The notes under the pieces are model-generated. The model worked only from the letters and a program-made list of their open reading frames with translations, was not told the DNA's origin and searched no databases. A stretch of DNA of 64,000 bases from Rotaria socialis (Eukaryota > Rotifera > Eurotatoria > Philodinida > Philodinidae): the NCBI GenBank assembly GCA_905331475.1, contig CAJNYU010001458.1, positions 1 to 64,000 on the forward strand. Direction: 5' to 3'. Positions 34,901 through 45,369 of the stretch are shown here, one piece after another. Within the stretch, counting starts at the first letter, position 1. Each line of letters opens with the position of its first letter. The translations under genes were made by a program, and so were the position numbers.

Positions 34901-35738
34901 AATATTATTTCTATTCATGTTCAAATCATCAATTGATCGTCATCTACATACGCCGTCATAGGAGTAACGAATGACGGCAATCATAAGAAACCATTCGCAT
35001 AGAGAATAAACTGTTACAATAAGAAACGCAATGAACCAGAACCGTTTTCGAGCATGTTTGATACCAAGACAAGCAATCTGTGGATCGCAAACGTTAGCAA
35101 AAACAACAAAGAATTAGCTATTTCGTTTCTTACTTTCGTACAAATATAAACAAAAAACCAAATGAGTGTTAAACCCTCAATGATCATAAGTAACACATAG
35201 GGGAAAACAATGCGAGCAGGTCTATCACGAACATCCGATGTTATACTAAATGATGATGGCCGTTCGAAAAACGCCAAACAAAGATTAATTGTTAGAGCAA
35301 TGCGATGCAAACTATATGATTAACAATTATTTATTACTATGAAAACATTCAAGTTAATCTTATTACTTTTGAATCAATGAACAGGAAAACCATCGATAGA
35401 CTAAGAGATAAAGGTTCGACACTTTATGTACTATGGATTGATAGTTAACAGCATCTTCTAGGAAGACAGTGGCACATAGAAGTGTATGCGTCGCTAAAAG
35501 AATCAAAACAATACAACAAAAAAGAAACTTTATTGTCTATGATTAACATACACCAAGAGCAATCGTCATCATCTATCGGTTTCGGCAAACCAACAAAATT
35601 TCGTAGACGATTTTTAATTGATACCGGTGGACTAACAATGATATGATCAAGGCCATCAACTGTATTTACAGACGAAACTGTTTCTCTGCCTCGCATATCT
35701 ACAAATGATAATTTTTTATGCATTTCTATGGCAATCAT
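31961..35738 (-). CDS. Two-pore (TPC) endolysosomal cation channel
   Basis: About 21 short exons from 35738 down to the stop at 31961; several boundaries are approximate. TPCs are twelve-segment channels of endosomes and lysosomes that respond to NAADP and PI(3,5)P2. Visible in order: LEDAVNYQSIVHKVSNLYL (N-terminal helix), S1 LTINLCLAFFERPSS, and RRIFRPLFMVESSQLMKKAL in the S4-S5 region. Pore 1 follows (TYFSNLHDSVFQLLVLYSTA then NNPDVMMP), then NLITAVVYRAFRGYFLNSII after S6. The second repeat has FYYAYSILGMELFRG, pore 2 SSIVTLYNIMIVNQWHVFVT and S6 FIFWYLFVTTIGLNICLA. The join between exon 35552-35738 and exon 35367-35494 is not in frame with the obvious donor, so the true first exon is uncertain. 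A MITE lies in one intron. It starts 68 bp after the glycosyltransferase stop. Confidence 0.88.
32943..33030. mobile_element. Non-autonomous hAT-type MITE (88 bp) in a TPC intron
   Basis: The ends are TAGGGGTGTAAGCCGACG on the left and CGACGGCTTACACCTCCA on the right. They are flanked by the exact 8-bp duplication ATCGCAAT (32935-32942 and 33031-33038). It sits within the intron between the channel exons ending near 33076 and 32881, leaving both splice sites intact. It is shorter than most hAT MITEs and nearly all inverted repeat. Confidence 0.88.
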
Positions 35739-35806
35739 AGATGTATTTTTATAATAAAGAACAAAAGAAGAAAAGAATACAAGAACAATATTCATCTGGA
35801 TAGAGA

Positions 35807-38371
35807 TCAACATCTTCTCGTTGTATTTGAATAACGCTTTAATAGATCTTCTTGAAATTGCTGAAAAAGTAATAACGATGTATCGTCTTCAATTAATTTC
35901 GTATTGGGCAATTGAGATTTATCAAGAAAACCCAACCGATAAAGATAAACATTGTTCAATACAGCATAATCATAGCCAGCCATAAAGCTTTCGCAACACT
36001 AAACAACAAGAATTTCTTCATAAATAATGAAAGAAGAAACAAAAAAAAATTCTTTTCTACTTGACTTATTCTTGCATGTGCATGTGCTTTAAAACGTGAA
36101 TCAAACGGAGGTACATCTTTAGGACCAACGTAGTAGGGTTTCCATGGCAGTGAGTAATGTGGTCGAAATATGGGTAGAATTTCATCGTTTTTTGTTTCTT
36201 GTTTCCATGCTTTATAATTGGTCAGAAATTGACATGATGAACAAACATCGTTTTGAAATGGTTGAATATGTTCATCGTTCCATAGTAAAATTAATTCCCG
36301 TTTATTTTGTGGTAATAGAATAGAACGTTTTATTGTATCAGTATGAATTTCAAATGCTGGAATGACGTAGAGCGTGCGATTAAACATTTCGTTTGGCATC
36401 GATTTTTTCGTATAAAATGATACAAGATGATGAAATAAATCAGGCGCTGGGAATATATCGATATCCAGTGTAAGAGTGTATTTTACAGAAGGAAGCGTAT
36501 TGCCTATACAAGCTACATTACGAAGAAGATTGGATGGATAGGGTGTAGAATCGGTTTCGTCACTATGATTAACGTATGTGATGTGTTGACAACTGACAGC
36601 ATATTTGACACTATGAGAATTATGTTGACTGGATATTGAGCCTAAATTTAAGGAAATGAAAGAGTATGTAGCTAATCATAGCTGTGAGGGCAGTACTTTT
36701 TTGTGTAGAAGCAAAGTTTTTTGTGTACTCAAAAAAAAAAGAGTACACTATAGAATCGGTCAGTGTGTCCGGCCGTCCGTTTATTCGATAACTCTTCACA
36801 ATTACATTCGATTGAGCTGAAATTTTGTGCACAGAATTGTCTTATCAATATCTAGGTCGAGTTCGAAGATGAGAAGGATCCGTCAAGAAATGGCTGAGTT
36901 GTCGAAAAAATTGTCATTTTTGATCAGACCATCCCTGAGGGGGAGTACAGGGATTTTTCAAAAAAAAAAATTTTCTCAGAATTATTCACAACATATATAA
37001 GTCGACTCAGTTTTTAACGCTGATTCCGAATTTGATATTGGTTTTGAACTAAGTCATAGCTTTCTAACGAAACATCACCTGAAAAACGTCTCAAAATTCA
37101 CAAAAACTCCATCCAGAAATCAAATTGCCTTGTTTCTCATGATAATTTTCGTGTTCAGACATTCTAGAATGACTCATATATCGCATGCACTTTTTGCAGT
37201 ACAGATAACTCTCGGATGAAATCCGACGTTTCCACATTTATTTTTATAAGGAACCGAAATGTATCTGCTATTTAGAGGAATATATTAGCAGCATCTCTTT
37301 GTCACATTCATATATTTACTAAAATTGTAACTTACGAGAGAACATATCCAACTGATAAATCACTTTTGCGGATCGATCCTCATGCATTTGGTAGACCCTA
37401 TTGAGGTATGAAAAATCCGAAAAGGGCAAATACCCATAGGTCTTCTGTTCCGAATTATGGACATTTTACTGAAGTTTTAGTCTTTACCACGGCATATACC
37501 AAAAAATTGAATGATGATATTTCGCTCACAGACAGGCCTATTGATGAGTAGGATGTTCTGAAAATTTCAGCTCAAACTAATGTTTTCTTCCCGAGATATT
37601 TAACTTCCAAAAATCACTGATATTTCACGAAGGATTCTAAAACTGTCTTTTTTTTTTTGAAGCCAAATATCTCGGGAAGAGAACATTTGTTTGAGCCGGA
37701 ATTTTCAGGACATGCATGAGGGTCGATCCGAAAAATGATTTATCAGTTAGATATTTTCCCTCGTTAGGTCTACTCCAACGGTTCGCTTCTCTCTACAATA
37801 CGCTCAACCAAAAAATAACACTTTTCTTACTTTTATAAGCTTTAGCCGAGATAACAAGATGAACATTGAGTACTTTAAATGACCGTCGATTACATCGAAG
37901 CCATATAGATGCATAATCAATATCATCACTACCTCGTGCACCTTTAACATATAAACTTAATGATATTGGTCCATCCCAAACCTTCGCATGATGTAATAAT
38001 AGATGAAGTTGTGCAATATTTGTATGTAAATCAAGTGCAAGTATATCGGCATTTTTAGTTAAATTTGCTTGATATTGTACAAAATTTTGTACAATCAAAT
38101 AATTTCCTGAATCATCAAAACGTTTTTTCATTTCAATTGCTTTATAATAGGGTCGTGTATCGAGATCATAATCTGGTTCGTTCGTATTCTCTTGTAAGAA
38201 AAAAACGCTTGAAAAAAGAATACCATTAATAAGACTCATAAAAAGAAAGGCAATAATAATAATGGAGAGAATTTTAATGATACGATTTAATCTTGGTCTT
38301 CGACTAAAATAAAGACTGTATCGAAAAAAATATCTTTTGAAACGAAGTATATAATAATTCATAAGAGGCAT
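35807..38371 (-). CDS. B4GAT1/LARGE-type (GT49) Golgi glycosyltransferase
   Basis: Three exons: 37831-38371, 36061-36641 and 35807-35998. They sum to 1314 bp, giving 437 residues (human B4GAT1 has 415). The family builds glucuronic-acid-containing glycans, such as the dystroglycan primer, in the Golgi lumen. It is a type II membrane protein with signal anchor near residues 30-56 (IIKILSIIIIAFLFMSLING). Luminal motifs are WDGPISLSLYV, YPSNLLRNVA, the metal-binding DxD in LTLDIDIFP, YVIPAFE, then CSSCQFLTNYKAW. Further on come PYYVGPKDVPPFDSRF and CESFMAGYDYAVLNNVYLYR. The single catalytic domain favours B4GAT1 over two-domain LARGE. Intron 1 is 1189 bp, far above the local norm, because it contains two repeats. 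It ends 68 bp before the TPC start and begins 77 bp after the APC13-like stop. Confidence 0.88.
36718..37138. repeat. Dispersed repeat, copy 1 (in glycosyltransferase intron 1)
   Basis: About 420 bp, matched in opposite orientation by 46152-46566. Shared blocks include TTTTGTGTACTC at one end, GATGAGAAGGATCCGTCAAG, TTGTCATTTTTGATCAGACC and GATATTGGTTTTGAACTAA. No ORF was recognised. It is probably a non-autonomous transposable element. Confidence 0.82.
37335..37763. repeat. Nested inverted-repeat element in glycosyltransferase intron 1
   Basis: Outer arms 37335-37386 and 37712-37763 are inverted copies (AACTGATAAATCA and TGATTTATCAGTT; GATCGATCCTCATGCAT and ATGCATGAGGGTCGATC). Inner arms also pair: 37555-37603 with 37663-37712, around CCCGAGATATTT and AAATATCTCGGG. 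The region could fold into a long branched hairpin. No target duplication was identified. Confidence 0.7.
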
Positions 38372-38448
38372 TGTTGGAGTTTTTTTTTCAATAATAATAA
38401 TAACAAGTAAAATTTAACTGGTTGCTGTGGGTACTTTTTGTTTTTTTC

Positions 38449-38901
38449 CTATTTGAACGCAGGTCGAATTGAACGTGCGTACGGTGTCAGTAATTGGTTA
38501 AGTCCAAAATCCGACCACTTATTTTGTGTTTCGTCAACAATTTCCGAAAGTAATGTTAAATCACCTTCAAATTCGTCTGGATTATATAATAAGCTATGAT
38601 TATGATTAACACCGGCGCCGTGATTATTTGCTCCTGTACTATCTGCACCAACAGATCCACCGCCCGTATGATTAGCTACTCCGTGTGATGAGCCACTTCC
38701 AGTTCCGATACCGGTTGTGCCTCGACCTGCTGAGCCGCCTGTAGCAACACCTGTACCACTTGTAGCTGCTGCTGCTGATGCAAGTAAATAGTTAGCGTCG
38801 GAGTTGTCGTCTGGGTTTCCTAAATGTGGCAATTCGTCAAGGATCCAATCACGATCAATTAATGCGAGCTGACGCCCATCGGGCAAATATAAGCCATCCA
38901 T
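38449..38901 (-). CDS. ANAPC13: Anaphase-promoting complex subunit 13-like, with Gly/Ser/Ala insertion
   Basis: Single exon of 150 residues. APC13 is a small stabilising subunit of the anaphase-promoting complex. The N-terminal part MDGLYLPDGRQLALIDRDWI and LDELPHLGNP matches the family pattern DGR-LDLIDD-W-DxLP. The C-terminal TQNKWSDFGLNQLL matches the conserved KWTDLALQYL. Between them lies about 75 residues of low-complexity Gly/Ser/Thr/Ala/His sequence that normal APC13 (about 74 residues in total) lacks. I chose the ATG at 38901 because it follows an acceptor (TATTTCTAG) and gives the expected short N-terminus. The identification rests on short motifs. The gene lies in the compact minus-strand cluster, 77 bp before the glycosyltransferase start. 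Confidence 0.62.
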   Translation of the reverse strand: MDGLYLPDGRQLALIDRDWILDELPHLGNPDDNSDANYLLASAAAATSGTGVATGGSAGRGTTGIGTGSGSSHGVANHTGGGSVGADSTGANNHGAGVNHNHSLLYNPDEFEGDLTLLSEIVDETQNKWSDFGLNQLLTPYARSIRPAFK

Positions 38902-39171
38902 TTGAACATAAAAATCTAGAAATAATGTATTAGTTGCTCTTTTTTTCAACTTAAATAAAATTACAACAGGCAACACTAGTCATCTAAGCAGAAGAAATTA
39001 CTATAGATTGATGTACGATAGAAGTTAACTACATTAGAATGCAAAAACTGTTCTTTTTTTTCGTAAGAATAATAAAATGACTAGGATTAAAGCTGTAAGA
39101 AATGATCTACCTAACGATAATTCATGCAAAAATGAAAAAGATCATGAATAATAAATATATTTTTGATTAAA

Positions 39172-41611
39172 TTATGTTGATGTCAATGTTTCTTGGTTGT
39201 GTCGATTAACAGCTGCTACTAACGCTGAGCCTTTCGATGAACCATCTTCAGAAAGAACCAAACGATGCTAAAAATAAATATATCGACAATAAAGTTATTG
39301 CATTCGAATAATGAAACTTACAGTTCTTGGAACAAGTCGGCTCATAGTACGAATAAGATTCTTTCTAAATCGTGCATGATGTCGGAAAAGTGTACCATCT
39401 ACACCCACTGTAACCGACGGCATATTGACACGATTGACAACCACAGCAATAACTATAACATAAAAATAATCATTTCGCATAGACGATAAATTCGATGCAA
39501 CATTTTGTTTACCTGCGGCTGCTAATTTTGCTGCTCGAAGTGATACTGTTTTGCAAACTTCACGAATAATATAACAATCGTCATAGGATGGATCGTAAAT
39601 ACCAATGGAAGTAAGAATCGATGCTGTCACAGATAAATCTTCAGCTAGAATAGAATGGCAAAGAGAAAATTTTCTTTTAGATATCAACGAGAAAAAAATC
39701 AATATTCTATCCGATTTACTTTTATCACATTCAATGTCGGCAACATGTTTCGCATAGAAACTTCCTATGAATGAATAAAATAATTTTATTAATATATTCT
39801 TTTGCATTTATTTACCGCGTAGACTAAGAAAAATATTGTAATCGCGCCCACGGCTAGGTGCTTTTTGCATACGATCAGGAAAAAGAATCGAAGATCGAAC
39901 TAAATCGATTATGATCAACCGAACGATTTCACCCAAATACAGAGCTAAGTTTCTTTTAAAAATAACTAATTTACATATATAAAATGTTTTACCGGAAATC
40001 ATTTTTTCAAAAATTTGTTGATTCGGTGTTAAACTTGATTCATCCAGTTCGCGATCAATTTTTGTTCGAATAAAATCAAGACAACCGTGCTAAAGAAAAA
40101 AAGCGCTTTCGTTAAATCATCGAATTCATCTTGAACACTTACTTTGCCAAGAGCGCCCCATTCAGTGTTGATAACAATTTGTTTAGTTGATTGATTCCGT
40201 TCACCGGCCCATTTCGGTACATTATCAAGATTTTCGAAATAACATGCATTCGTGCCTAATCAATTGTTATATTAAAAAAAAAAAGAATACGTCAATAACG
40301 ATTAACTCATATTTACCGGTGCCGAGAATAACACCGACTCTACAGTCACGATATAGTGAACTACATGCCATTAACGTGCCTACTGTATCATTAACTAAGG
40401 CAACAACTTGTATTTGTAAGGTCTAAAATTTTCTTTATCACGTAATTATAGTATATGATTATTTTATTACCCTTCGTCGATCGATTGCATTTTGTAATAA
40501 AAGTACAACATCGTTACCAACGACACCAGTACAACTAAAACCTTTCGTCCATGATACTAAAGTTGCTTGACTTAAACTTGTTTGAGTACATGGAAAACTG
40601 AACGTAAAGGCTAAAAAAGAAAGATAATCAATGATCAATCATTTCTACCAGAAACGCCGACCTACTTGTTTATTCTTTCGACTCTGTGTGACTTTCAGAC
40701 AAGCAGTATAAGTAAGTCCTTTGAAGGATTCTTAGTCTCATACTAAAAGACAGAACGACGTCTGGCAGTTGTATACGCTCCCGTGCGAGATAAAAATACG
40801 ATAGATAACAAATATTCTTTACTGAAAACGAAACAGAAGAACAAGGTATGTAGCTTTATTGTTTGATGATAGATTATATACAAATATTTGATCTTTAAAA
40901 TACTGTAGGAGTATCAGATGATTGTTCTCAATCAATACGTAGTGTGTCTCTCGTCATTTATACCTTAACCCGAGATTAATGTGATAGGTCTTAATATATA
41001 TTTTTCATGAAAATTCAAACTTTTTCAATAAAAAGCAAAACACTGGCTTTACCTAAATCGAATTTGTAATCAGCTCGTTTATGTGTAGCTAGACCGTTAT
41101 CATCAATAAATCGTTGTAAACATTCGGCAATGTAATCAAACAGCTTTTCACCTTCACCTAATAATAATGAATGTGGTATAAGAAATATTTTATTTTTTAA
41201 GCGTAATCGATTTCGTCCTTCAATATTAACATGGGAAACACGAAAATTGGAACCACCTAAATCAACAACTAAATATTCTCCTGATTCTTGACCATTGGGT
41301 CTAAAATTGACAAATGTTGGAAACATGGCTAAATCATTGTTTTCACTGTCGTTGGATTTTAAACCGTTGGTCATCTGGGTATTTAAATTAGCCATAACAC
41401 GGCGCAATTGTTCATCGGATAATTCAAACGGTTCAAGAACATGTTTGACTTCATCTTGAAGAATAACACGTCTGGAACTTTGCATACGGTGATGGATATA
41501 ATATGCACCCAAACCAATCGCTGTCAATGCAGTTGCTGTTATTCCAAAGATTTTCAATGTTTTTAAAACATCTATTCTAACTTCGATGATATAATCTGAT
41601 GAAGACGCCAT
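39172..41611 (-). CDS. Hexokinase with N-terminal membrane anchor
   Basis: About ten exons: 41053-41611, 40471-40610, 40317-40422, about 40145-40257, about 40000-40090, 39816-39944, about 39719-39764, about 39512-39645, 39322-39451 and 39172-39267. Phosphorylates glucose using ATP in the first step of glycolysis. The N-terminus has a hydrophobic helix ([20 protein letters not shown], about residues 15-38), which suggests membrane attachment, perhaps to mitochondria. Catalytic features: [13 protein letters not shown] (phosphate loop), [25 protein letters not shown] with the catalytic Asp, [21 protein letters not shown] and YLGEIVR. The C-terminus has VGVDGTLFR and [18 protein letters not shown]. 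Length fits a single-unit hexokinase. The 442-bp first intron is unusually long here. One 48-bp intron (39945-39992) is stop-free and in frame. Confidence 0.92.
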
Positions 41612-41774
41612 CTAAAACAATAATAATATTTATATGAGTAAGATGAATTTCTATTCGGTTATTAGTATGTCTCAAAACGAAAAGCAAATTTTAAATATAG
41701 AAACGAAAAACAAAAAATTCAAGTGCAAATTAAATATCACAAATAATATTCCGAGATTAATTAATTATCTAAAT

Positions 41775-42582
41775 CTAAACTTCTTGCATTTGTAAACCAA
41801 ATGCATCTTGGTTCGGTGTTTGATGAAACACTGCATGAAGAGCAATAACAAATACCGATGCACCTAAATATACATAATAAATTGCTTAACATTTTCTTAT
41901 TTATTACAATTACCAAGAATCCAAAAAATAGCTGAACCCGCTCCAACTATAATCAGTAATGGAATGCAAAGAGCCATCACAGCCGCATATTGTTGTGGTA
42001 GTGGTATTTGACGTCCTAAAATCATCAATTTACTTAGACCGATAAATTGAATTCAGTCACATACCCATGAATGATAATTGTTTTTCTCGATTTTTTATAG
42101 TGACTAAATAAGAACCAGCGCCGATAGCTAATAAGACAAAAAGTAGTGATGGCGTTGTAACCCTAATAGAATAGAAAAATAGGAAAATCTTTTTTTCGAA
42201 TAAAAATAACAACAACTTACACACAATAGATGGATAAAATAATAATAACTATGAAATAATTTGTTTGAAAATATTCAACATTAGCAAGAAGTCGTCGAGT
42301 AGCTTGACAAATTAAAAGAAGAAAATAAGAAATTAAATAGGTCAATATTTAAAAATACCTGTTCCAATATTTACAGGTGTTTTAAATTTCGATGTATTGA
42401 AAAATTCAAACCATGAACGTAAACTTTGGCGGTGTCGAGTATATAATTCCTGAACATTAATTTTTTGTAAATTTGGTATCGACCAATTTGCACTAAAGAA
42501 AAATGGAAAAACATAAGCAATTGGAAAAAATAATTGATTTTAGTTTTATTTACAAGTGACTTTCATTCGATACTTCAGCCAT
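41775..42582 (-). CDS. RABAC1: Prenylated Rab acceptor 1 (PRAF1/RABAC1-like)
   Basis: Six exons: 42554-42582, 42359-42492, 42221-42302, 42065-42162, 41914-42015 and 41775-41863. They sum to 534 bp, giving 177 residues. This Golgi/late endosome protein binds prenylated Rabs and helps their membrane cycling. The N-terminal ELYTRHRQSLRSWFEFFNTS resembles the REW--RRRESIRPW block of mammalian PRA1. Then come RRLLANVEYFQTNYFIVIII and a first hairpin (SIYCVVTTPSLLFVLLAIGA). After GRQIPLPQQYA comes a second hairpin (AGSAIFWILGASVFVIALHA). The acidic/Gln tail LQMQEV matches the LQMEPV C-terminus. It is distinct from the PRAF2/3-type gene at 17,017. It is the most upstream gene of the minus-strand cluster, 163 bp before hexokinase. 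Confidence 0.9.
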
Positions 42583-43080
42583 TTGTATTCGATCAACTGA
42601 GGACAACTCAATTTTTTTCAAATAAGAAAGAAGAACGAAGACTAGATAAACATAAACAGTTGAAAAATTCGGCCAATCCGAAATGAAATACAGATGGCAT
42701 TAGATTAAAATAAGTTTTATAAACAAATTAGGATTTTTCGATTCGAAATAGAATCAATTGACTGGAAAGTTAGTATGAAATAAGCTTTCCTGTTAATACC
42801 GATGGGATTATCCAAGATTTCCCTATTGCATCTATATATAATAAGAAACATATAACAGCGAAGAAAATGGTATGTTCTAATAGGACATGCTGCTGCGTAT
42901 ATATAATGCACTCGTTCTCGCAGATCGATTATTATACTCTTTTCTAAAAAAACTCTTTTCTAATCTAAAAATACATAGAACAGTCAAATATATTTGCTTA
43001 ATCCATATGAATTCTATTCGTTAGGACTCCGATTATTTTTTTTTAGTATACCGACGAACATGTTTTCCTCTTATCAAGAT

Positions 43081-43251
43081 TATATATGTCAAACTTGAAA
43101 CTTGAATTCAATTGAAAATTGAAATTTTCAACTTTCAACTTACGACTGATAGCGATGTGTGTATGAGTCACGATTCTTCAGAATGCTATTGGTTTAAAAG
43201 TAGAAAGTTGAAAACTGAAATTTTCAATTGAATTCAAGTATGCCACTACTG
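43081..43251. mobile_element. Non-autonomous hAT-type MITE (171 bp)
   Basis: It is flanked by the exact 8-bp duplication ATCAAGAT (43073-43080 and 43252-43259). The right terminus, in reverse complement, reads CAGTAGTGGCATACTTGAAT, a typical hAT end. The left terminus is degenerate (TATATATGTCAAACTTGAA). Internal inverted repeats, CTTGAATTCAATTGAAAATT and its partner near 43215-43239, form a strong hairpin. Confidence 0.8.
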
Positions 43252-43259
43252 ATCAAGAT

Positions 43260-43948
43260 CAGCAATGGGATCGTGATATTCTCGTGCTTGTCTTTCTTTT
43301 TATGCAATATTCAATCAGCTATTGGTATAAAGTATAAATTCGACTATTCCGTTTAGAAAAATAAATCTATAGAGACCATTAACATTAGTGCTGAGTTCAA
43401 ACGCCAATCATTAGTATTCAGTAAACAAGAACTTATTCATGTTCGTCTTTTTAAAGAGAATTGAATTAGCATTGATAGCTTCCTTTGATGAATTCTAACC
43501 TTTCGGTTTCGTTGTTCCCAATGTTTTTATGACATATGAATTTGCAAAGAGTAAAAGAGCATTATTTATCAATTTCTCTGTATGCAATTACTATTGCCTT
43601 CAATCATTTGTTCTTTTTTTTTCTTGAATTTCCGAGAAATAAACCTTCCTAGAGCGACAGATCGTAATAGATGGCGCTGCATGTTTTAGCCGGATGATTT
43701 TGTTAAATTTACCAATAATCTTTCAGATTATTCGATACAATTGATAGGTTCTTTCATTACTGTACGCATATAATGCAATAAATTCATACTGATTGCACTT
43801 CGCAATAGTTCTTGAATCAATGAACTTTATTTGTTCTTCTTTAATCGTCAGCTGCTACTAATGAGTCATTGACTGACGGATACCTCGTGCACTACAAACT
43901 GTTTTCAGTCCATTTTTTCTTTCATTTTCGTACATTACAAATGTATTT
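43260..43948. other. Intergenic region upstream of the MOSPD-like gene
   Basis: Non-coding by eye. It lies between the start-side of the RABAC1-like gene and the MOSPD-like gene, which are divergently transcribed, so it should hold promoter sequence. No distinctive element was seen. Confidence 0.45.
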
Positions 43949-44963
43949 ATGTCCTTACCAACACATTTGACAAGTAATGCTTCACAATTACCTTTCTTCT
44001 GTTCATCAAATTCACTATTATTCTATCTTGGTAAGTGAACATTGCGTATTTTTTCCCTAATGAAATTCATTGTTTACTGATTTCAGATGACCCCAGCACA
44101 TTCTCTCAAGTGTTAACACTTTACAATCCATACGACTTTGTCGTTCGTTATAAAGGTGAATACAATCTTTCGATAGATGTTCAATTTTTATTGTTCTTGT
44201 TGTTTTTAGTGTTGTGTACAGCTCCAAAAAAATATTCAGTCGCTGAACCACAAGGCGAAATTCGCGCACAGCATTCTGTAGATACGTAAGAAAATAGATT
44301 TGGTATTAGTAGATAACAATTCTATTTCTATTGTTAGAATCGTACGACTTCTTGATACATCAGCATCATCAGCAAATCAGAATGTCGTACATAAAATTCG
44401 TGTACAATTTTTTGATCGTCGAAAATCTCAAGATCTAATTGGTAACAGAAACAAAAAAACCTAACTGATTTCTAATTTTTTATTTTCTCGAAAAAGGTAA
44501 ACGAGATGTAACTTGCTCAATTCTATCCTATAAACCATTGGAGCAAAGTTTTGATGATGAACCTAATACGGCTGGCGGTACATCAAGACGAACACGACCG
44601 AATACAATAACTAATCCAACACCTCCTATCATACAACAAGAAACACGTAAACCAAGAAAAAGTTTTCGTTCAAAAAAACAAATTCATGTTTGTTTTCTTT
44701 TTCAAGGAGATCCATTGGTTGTTTTCATTCTAACAATTCTTGGTGCCATATGTGCATTCGTTCTCGTACTACCAACAATACCAGATAGTGACAATAGTTT
44801 CAATGCACGCATACCATCTTATTTACATATGACCACCAATTCAAAAGTAATCGCAAGTTATATACTGGGTAAATGTTTCGCGTTGTCATTCTATATTGAA
44901 TATTATTTTTTTTGTTCTTCTGCTGTTTTAGGTCTTCTAACAGTAGTTTTCATTCGGCGATGA
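43949..44963 (+). CDS. MOSPD1/3-like MSP-domain membrane protein
   Basis: Six exons: 43949-44030, 44087-44155, 44210-44285, 44338-44441, 44497-44868 and 44932-44963. They sum to 735 bp, giving 244 residues (human MOSPD1 has 213). The family is ER-anchored, with a cytosolic major-sperm-protein domain involved in membrane contact. The MSP domain shows FYLDDPSTFSQVLTLYNPYD, VLCTAPKKYSVAEPQGEI, VDTIVRLLD and HKIRVQFFDRR. A polar linker follows, then two C-terminal membrane helices: DPLVVFILTILGAICAFVLV and the segment ending KVIASYILGLLTVVFIRR. The order LYNPY...P-YLH...YILG matches MOSPD1 closely. The long polar linker accounts for the extra length. Confidence 0.9.
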
Positions 44964-45239
44964 TGATCGATTATTTGCGCGATTGTTTCTTTTCTTTTCT
45001 TTTTATTATACTATCCATTATTCTGTTCCTAGTACGATAACTATATTTTTTTCTTCTAAAAAAAATGTATTATACGAAAGATGTTACGAAATTTGTTTTC
45101 ATGAAGTGTTTTACAAATTTGTTGATGTACAACAATTATTTCAGGTGAAGGAGCAACATGAAAATGAAGCCAAAGTTTTCCTTTTAATATTTAATTGAAG
45201 CCTATTGAAATTTTTTCTTAGAAAACTAAATATAATCTC

Positions 45240-45344
45240 CAGGTATTAAAAACAATTGTCATATAAATGCTGGATTTGTTAGTATTGAAAAAGGAGCAAA
45301 TAGTGCATTAATGAAACAAGGTTATGAAGCAGATAAATATTAAT
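45240..45344 (+). pseudogene. Orphan 3' exon fragment, unknown protein
   Basis: After an acceptor-like AATCTCCAG comes an open stretch encoding GIKNNCHINAGFVSIEKGAN and SALMKQGYEADKY, then TAA. The composition looks coding. I found no upstream exon with a matching frame between 44,964 and 45,240, and no family is recognised. It may be the remnant end of a deleted gene. Confidence 0.3.
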
Positions 45345-45369
45345 CTTGAGTCTTCCCAAAGAGAACGGC

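Noticed and set aside
44688..44706. A 19-bp GT...AG stretch in MOSPD exon 5
   Set aside because: Too short to be spliced, and the frame is open through it; treated as coding.
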